Source: Clostridiales bacterium (GTDB lineage Bacteria; Bacillota; Clostridia; Oscillospirales; Acutalibacteraceae). Taken from it: DNA of 7,954 nt. The stretch is taken from the NCBI GenBank assembly GCA_020860025.1, contig JAJBVC010000074.1, positions 1 to 7,954 of the forward strand, written 5' to 3'. This document shows, one piece after another, positions 5,477 to 7,954 of the stretch. Position 1 is the first letter of the stretch. The number at the start of each line of letters is the position of its first letter. The position numbers and the translations under genes are program-made. The notes beneath the pieces were generated by a model. It did no database searches. It saw only the letters and a list, made by a program, of their open reading frames with translations, and was not told the origin of the DNA.

Positions 5477-6307
5477 ATGAAAAGAGAATTACGCTTTCAA
5501 TTAAAAAGTGCATTTTATTCTAAGAATTTTTTAATTATATTAACAATAAGCATACTGTTCAGCGTTATATGCTTTATGATAAAATGTTTTGAGTGTTACG
5601 AAGCCGATATTATCAATATTCCGAGTGCATATCAGCAATTTTTTGCAAATGCAAGAAGCAACGACTCATTTGTTGCATTTTTTTCTATCGCTTCACCGTT
5701 TTTGATATGCGCTGCTTTTTCGGACAGTTATGTTACGGAAAGCAATAATCTGTTCTTACCGATTTGTATTATAAGAGAGGGAAAAAATAAATATTTCTTT
5801 TCTAAGTTAACTGCTGTTTTTATATGCGGCGCATTTGTAATGGTTATACCTCAGCTAATCAATATAATCTTATGCACAGTCGCTTTTCCGCTTGAATCGA
5901 CATATATGTACACATGGGATTTATGGCAGGCTGATATTTACACGGTTGATATTGCAAATGACTGGTTTTTGTTTAAAAATCTGTACATATTGTCGCCGTA
6001 TATATACTTTCTTGTATTTATAGCAATATCGGGAATATTATCGGGAATAACAGCCGTAATCAGCTTTGAAATATCATTTTTTGTAAAAAACAGAATATTT
6101 GTTACTTCATTTATGTTTGTGTTGATAAATTTGTTAAGCGTTCTTTTTGAGTCTTATATGATTCCGTATAATATTATCAACTGTATGTTCGGACTGTCTG
6201 TAAGCGGAATAACGCTTAAATCATTTATAATAACTTCCGTTACATATTTATCGGTGATGATAATTTTAATTCCGTTTTCACTGAGGAGGTTAAAAAATTG
6301 TCTGTAA
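5477..6307 (+). CDS. ABC-2-like transporter permease subunit, six TM
   Basis: The 276-residue integral membrane protein has a short basic N-terminal amphipathic stretch (MKRELRFQLKSAFYSKN) followed by about six membrane segments near 18-37, 64-82, 109-135, 171-199, 206-225 and 246-267. This matches the plan of ABC-2-type permeases that pair with NatA/BcrA-like ATPases. A conserved-looking cytoplasmic segment (SYVTESNNLFLPICIIREGKNKYFFSK, about 84-110) between TM2 and TM3 could be the coupling region; the pattern of a basic, Arg-Lys-Tyr-containing loop there is common in this class. The ATG at 5477 is chosen because AGAGGT (5464-5469) lies 7 nt upstream; a GTG at 5471 would be too close. Its end overlaps the next permease by 10 nt. 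It probably heterodimerises with that protein. The substrate is unknown. Confidence 0.8.
   Translation: MKRELRFQLKSAFYSKNFLIILTISILFSVICFMIKCFECYEADIINIPSAYQQFFANARSNDSFVAFFSIASPFLICAAFSDSYVTESNNLFLPICIIREGKNKYFFSKLTAVFICGAFVMVIPQLINIILCTVAFPLESTYMYTWDLWQADIYTVDIANDWFLFKNLYILSPYIYFLVFIAISGILSGITAVISFEISFFVKNRIFVTSFMFVLINLLSVLFESYMIPYNIINCMFGLSVSGITLKSFIITSVTYLSVMIILIPFSLRRLKNCL
6283..6289 (+). promoter_or_regulatory. Ribosome binding site fixing a TTG start for the second permease
   Basis: GAGGAGG, a very strong Shine-Dalgarno site, lies inside the 3' end of the first permease gene, 8 nt before the TTG at 6298. It supports both the non-ATG start and translational coupling of the two permeases. 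Confidence 0.75.
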
Positions 6308-7053
6308 GCCTATATTATTTTAAGAATAAAAAAATATGGGGATTTATAGCCGTTAACCTTTTAATCGGCATATACATCGCATCAATAAGGCTGAAATATC
6401 CGGATTCATTATATTTAGACGACTTATATTTCTATGCAAGAGAAGGTCTTATATTTAATTTTGACGGCGAAGGCTTTGACGTGCAAACATTTATGAGCGT
6501 TTTAAGCACCGTTATTTCAATACCTGTTGTCTGCAGTCAATTTTCTAAAAACTATGAAGCAAAGCGGTGCTATATTGCTACAAGGTATAAAAATTATTCG
6601 TGTTTTTATATAAATGAGATAATAAACATTGCAGTGTTATGCTTTTTGCTGTCGCTGTTTTACTCTCTTGGTATATTTTCTTTTTGCGCCTTGGTCGGTA
6701 ATCTTGAATTAAATAATACAAATTTCCTTCTTTTATATTTTATTTCTGTTTTAAATTCGACTTTGCTTTTGCTTGCGTTTTGCCTTTTGGCAATTCCTTT
6801 TTGCTTTTTAAATGAAAAGGCTGCTGTTTTAAGCGATATAATATTGTTTTTGACGTGTACTGTTATAAGCTATTATTTGCCTGTGAAATACAAATGTTTT
6901 AATATTATTATGATGTATTTTGTCAACACGCTGTGGCAAAACGGTAAATATGTTTCATATAATTCCGCCGTTTGTTATATGATAACCTTTTCGGTAATTA
7001 TATTGGAAATTCTGCTCGGAAACAGATATATAAAGAAAAAAGATACGATATAA
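6298..7053 (+). CDS. ABC-2-like transporter permease subunit, six TM
   Basis: The 251-residue membrane protein has about six hydrophobic segments, near 13-31, 64-80, 106-130, 142-169, 175-194 and 224-241, and ends in a basic tail (NRYIKKKD). The layout mirrors the preceding permease: N-terminal juxtamembrane basic region, TM1, a polar loop, TM2, then a cytoplasmic segment with KNYEAKRCYIATRYKNYSCF (84-103) that resembles the R/K-Y-containing coupling loop of the first. The two are probably distant paralogues forming a heterodimeric channel. The TTG at 6298 overlaps the upstream gene by 10 nt and has GAGGAGG 8 nt before it. The ATPase gene starts 15 nt after its stop. Substrate is unknown; export of a peptide, the secreted protein's partner or a toxic compound are all possible. 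Confidence 0.78.
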   Translation: MSVSLYYFKNKKIWGFIAVNLLIGIYIASIRLKYPDSLYLDDLYFYAREGLIFNFDGEGFDVQTFMSVLSTVISIPVVCSQFSKNYEAKRCYIATRYKNYSCFYINEIINIAVLCFLLSLFYSLGIFSFCALVGNLELNNTNFLLLYFISVLNSTLLLLAFCLLAIPFCFLNEKAAVLSDIILFLTCTVISYYLPVKYKCFNIIMMYFVNTLWQNGKYVSYNSAVCYMITFSVIILEILLGNRYIKKKDTI

Positions 7054-7068
7054 AGGAGCTGAAAATCC

Positions 7069-7704
7069 GTGTCATATATAAGTATAAAAAATTACACAAA
7101 GACAGTTAACAAGACGGTCGTTCTTGATAATATAAATTTAGAACTTGAAAAAGGCGGAATTTATGCTCTTACAGGCAGCAACGGAAGCGGTAAAACAATG
7201 CTTATCAGGGCAATCGGCGGTCTTATAACTCCCGACAGCGGAAGCGCCTTTATCGACGGCTTAAAAGTAGGAAACGGAGTATATCCCAAAAGTTTGGGCT
7301 TGATGATAGAAAACATTACTATGCTTGAATATCTCAGCGCCTTCGATAATCTTAAAATGCTTAATAACATATCGGCTGATAAAATTTCCGAGTCAAAAAT
7401 AAAAAAATGGCTTGAAGCGTTTGAACTTAATTCAAAGGATAAAAGAACAATAAAAAAATATTCTCTGGGAATGCGTCAAAAGGTCAGTATAATACAAGCT
7501 CTTATGAACGAACCCGATTTAATCGTTCTTGACGAACCGACAAATTCGCTTGATGAACATTCGGTTCAAATACTCTTTGACATAATTAAAAAAATAAACG
7601 AAGAACATTCAACGACTTTTATCATTGCAAGTCATGATAAAAATTGTATTGAAAATATAAGCGACAGCATTGTTGAAATGAGGTGCGGTAAAGTTGTTTG
7701 CTAA
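7069..7704 (+). CDS. ABC transporter ATP-binding protein
   Basis: This 211-residue cytoplasmic ATPase powers the two preceding permeases. Walker A is GSNGSGKT (36-43), the signature motif is a variant YSLGMRQKVS (131-140), Walker B is LIVLDEP (151-157), the D-loop is NSLD (159-162) and the switch histidine is H189 in ASHD. The Q-loop glutamine is replaced by E81 in GLMIENITMLEYLSAFDNL, a form common in the NatA/BcrA-like export subfamily. The protein stops just after the H-loop, so it is a minimal nucleotide-binding domain without a C-terminal extension. The start is GTG at 7069, with AAAGGAG (7052-7058) 10 nt upstream overlapping the permease stop. Its end overlaps the next gene by 11 nt. 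ABC-2 exporter assignment is firm at family level; substrate is not. Confidence 0.92.
   Translation: MSYISIKNYTKTVNKTVVLDNINLELEKGGIYALTGSNGSGKTMLIRAIGGLITPDSGSAFIDGLKVGNGVYPKSLGLMIENITMLEYLSAFDNLKMLNNISADKISESKIKKWLEAFELNSKDKRTIKKYSLGMRQKVSIIQALMNEPDLIVLDEPTNSLDEHSVQILFDIIKKINEEHSTTFIIASHDKNCIENISDSIVEMRCGKVVC
7680..7685 (+). promoter_or_regulatory. Ribosome binding site fixing a TTG start for the last, partial gene
   Basis: GAGGTG inside the ATPase coding sequence lies 8 nt before a TTG at 7694. It is the evidence that a new gene begins within the ATPase 3' end. Confidence 0.6.
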
Positions 7705-7954
7705 AATATCATTTCAAAAAACCGCCGTTATTGTTATAAGCATTATCATTCTTATTGCTTTGATATTGGGAATAATCACAAGAAATTCTTATTTGTCTTT
7801 AAGTCAAAATGAAAACGAGCTGTCAAACGCAAAGCTGCAATTATCGGAAGATTTTTCAAATGAATACAATAATATCTATTCATCTGTTGACTATGAAACG
7901 GCGCTTTATGAACTTGAAGAAAGCGAATATATACTTTACGTCAAATGTATTGAC
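7694..7954 (+). CDS. Membrane-anchored protein, 5' part only (cut by window end)
   Basis: A frame open from TTG 7694 to the window edge gives 87 residues with no stop. It has a short cytoplasmic start (MFAKISFQKT), one strong membrane helix (about 11-28, AVIVISIIILIALILGII), then a charged, Glu/Asn-rich, probably helical outer region (about 30-70), followed by ETALYELEESEYILYVKCID. It overlaps the ATPase gene by 11 nt and has its own GAGGTG site, so it belongs to the ABC operon. It could be an extracytoplasmic accessory subunit of the transporter, or the first part of a MacB/FtsX-like protein, which also begins with one TM and a large outer domain. The visible part does not decide between these. 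Confidence 0.7.
   Translation, partial: MFAKISFQKTAVIVISIIILIALILGIITRNSYLSLSQNENELSNAKLQLSEDFSNEYNNIYSSVDYETALYELEESEYILYVKCID

Noticed and set aside
1..7954. CRISPR arrays, tRNA or rRNA genes, insertion-sequence ends, attachment sites.
   Set aside because: No spaced palindromic repeat array, cloverleaf-like segment, transposase or flanking target duplication was seen on reading the window.

Overview
The window looks like chromosomal DNA from a low-GC Gram-positive anaerobe, most likely a gut Clostridia (Ruminococcus/Lachnospiraceae-like). The evidence is AT-rich intergenic DNA, purine-rich Shine-Dalgarno sites ahead of most genes, frequent TTG and GTG starts, Gram-positive signal peptides, and a PadR regulator paired with a HAAS-like small membrane protein. 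The species cannot be named from the sequence alone.

Layout. (1) Bases 1-209 are an upstream region whose key element is four copies of TTCTTT in exact 11-bp register (112-155), overlapping a TTGACA -35-like box. (2) 210-3231, plus strand: a two-component system made of an OmpR/PhoB-type response regulator and, overlapping it by 26 nt, a 785-residue sensor kinase with a large extracytoplasmic domain and many membrane segments. It ends at a strong, probably bidirectional, terminator (3263-3300). (3) 3365-4648, minus strand: PadR regulator, small HAAS-like one-TM protein overlapping PadR by 8 nt, then a small secreted Ser/Thr-rich protein with its own possible promoter. (4) 4649-4980 is a divergent control region. 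Two near-consensus promoters stand back to back with their -35 boxes 22 bp apart, and three copies of the palindrome AATATATT sit at the positions expected of operators. (5) 4981-7954, plus strand: a second small secreted protein, a 12-bp hairpin without a U-tract, two six-TM ABC-2-like permease subunits, an ABC ATPase and the start of a further membrane-anchored protein cut by the window end. The last four are coupled by short gaps or overlaps.

How the parts may fit together (inference). The two-component system probably senses an envelope or extracellular signal and may control itself through the 11-bp repeats. The PadR protein may repress both its own operon and the divergent secreted-protein/ABC operon through the AATATATT sites. 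The hairpin after the secreted-protein gene would let that protein be made in excess over the ABC membrane proteins. The secreted protein plus dedicated ABC genes could be an exported effector with its exporter or immunity pump, or a cell-surface stress module. Neither secreted protein can be assigned a function from sequence alone, and this is the part most likely to be undescribed.
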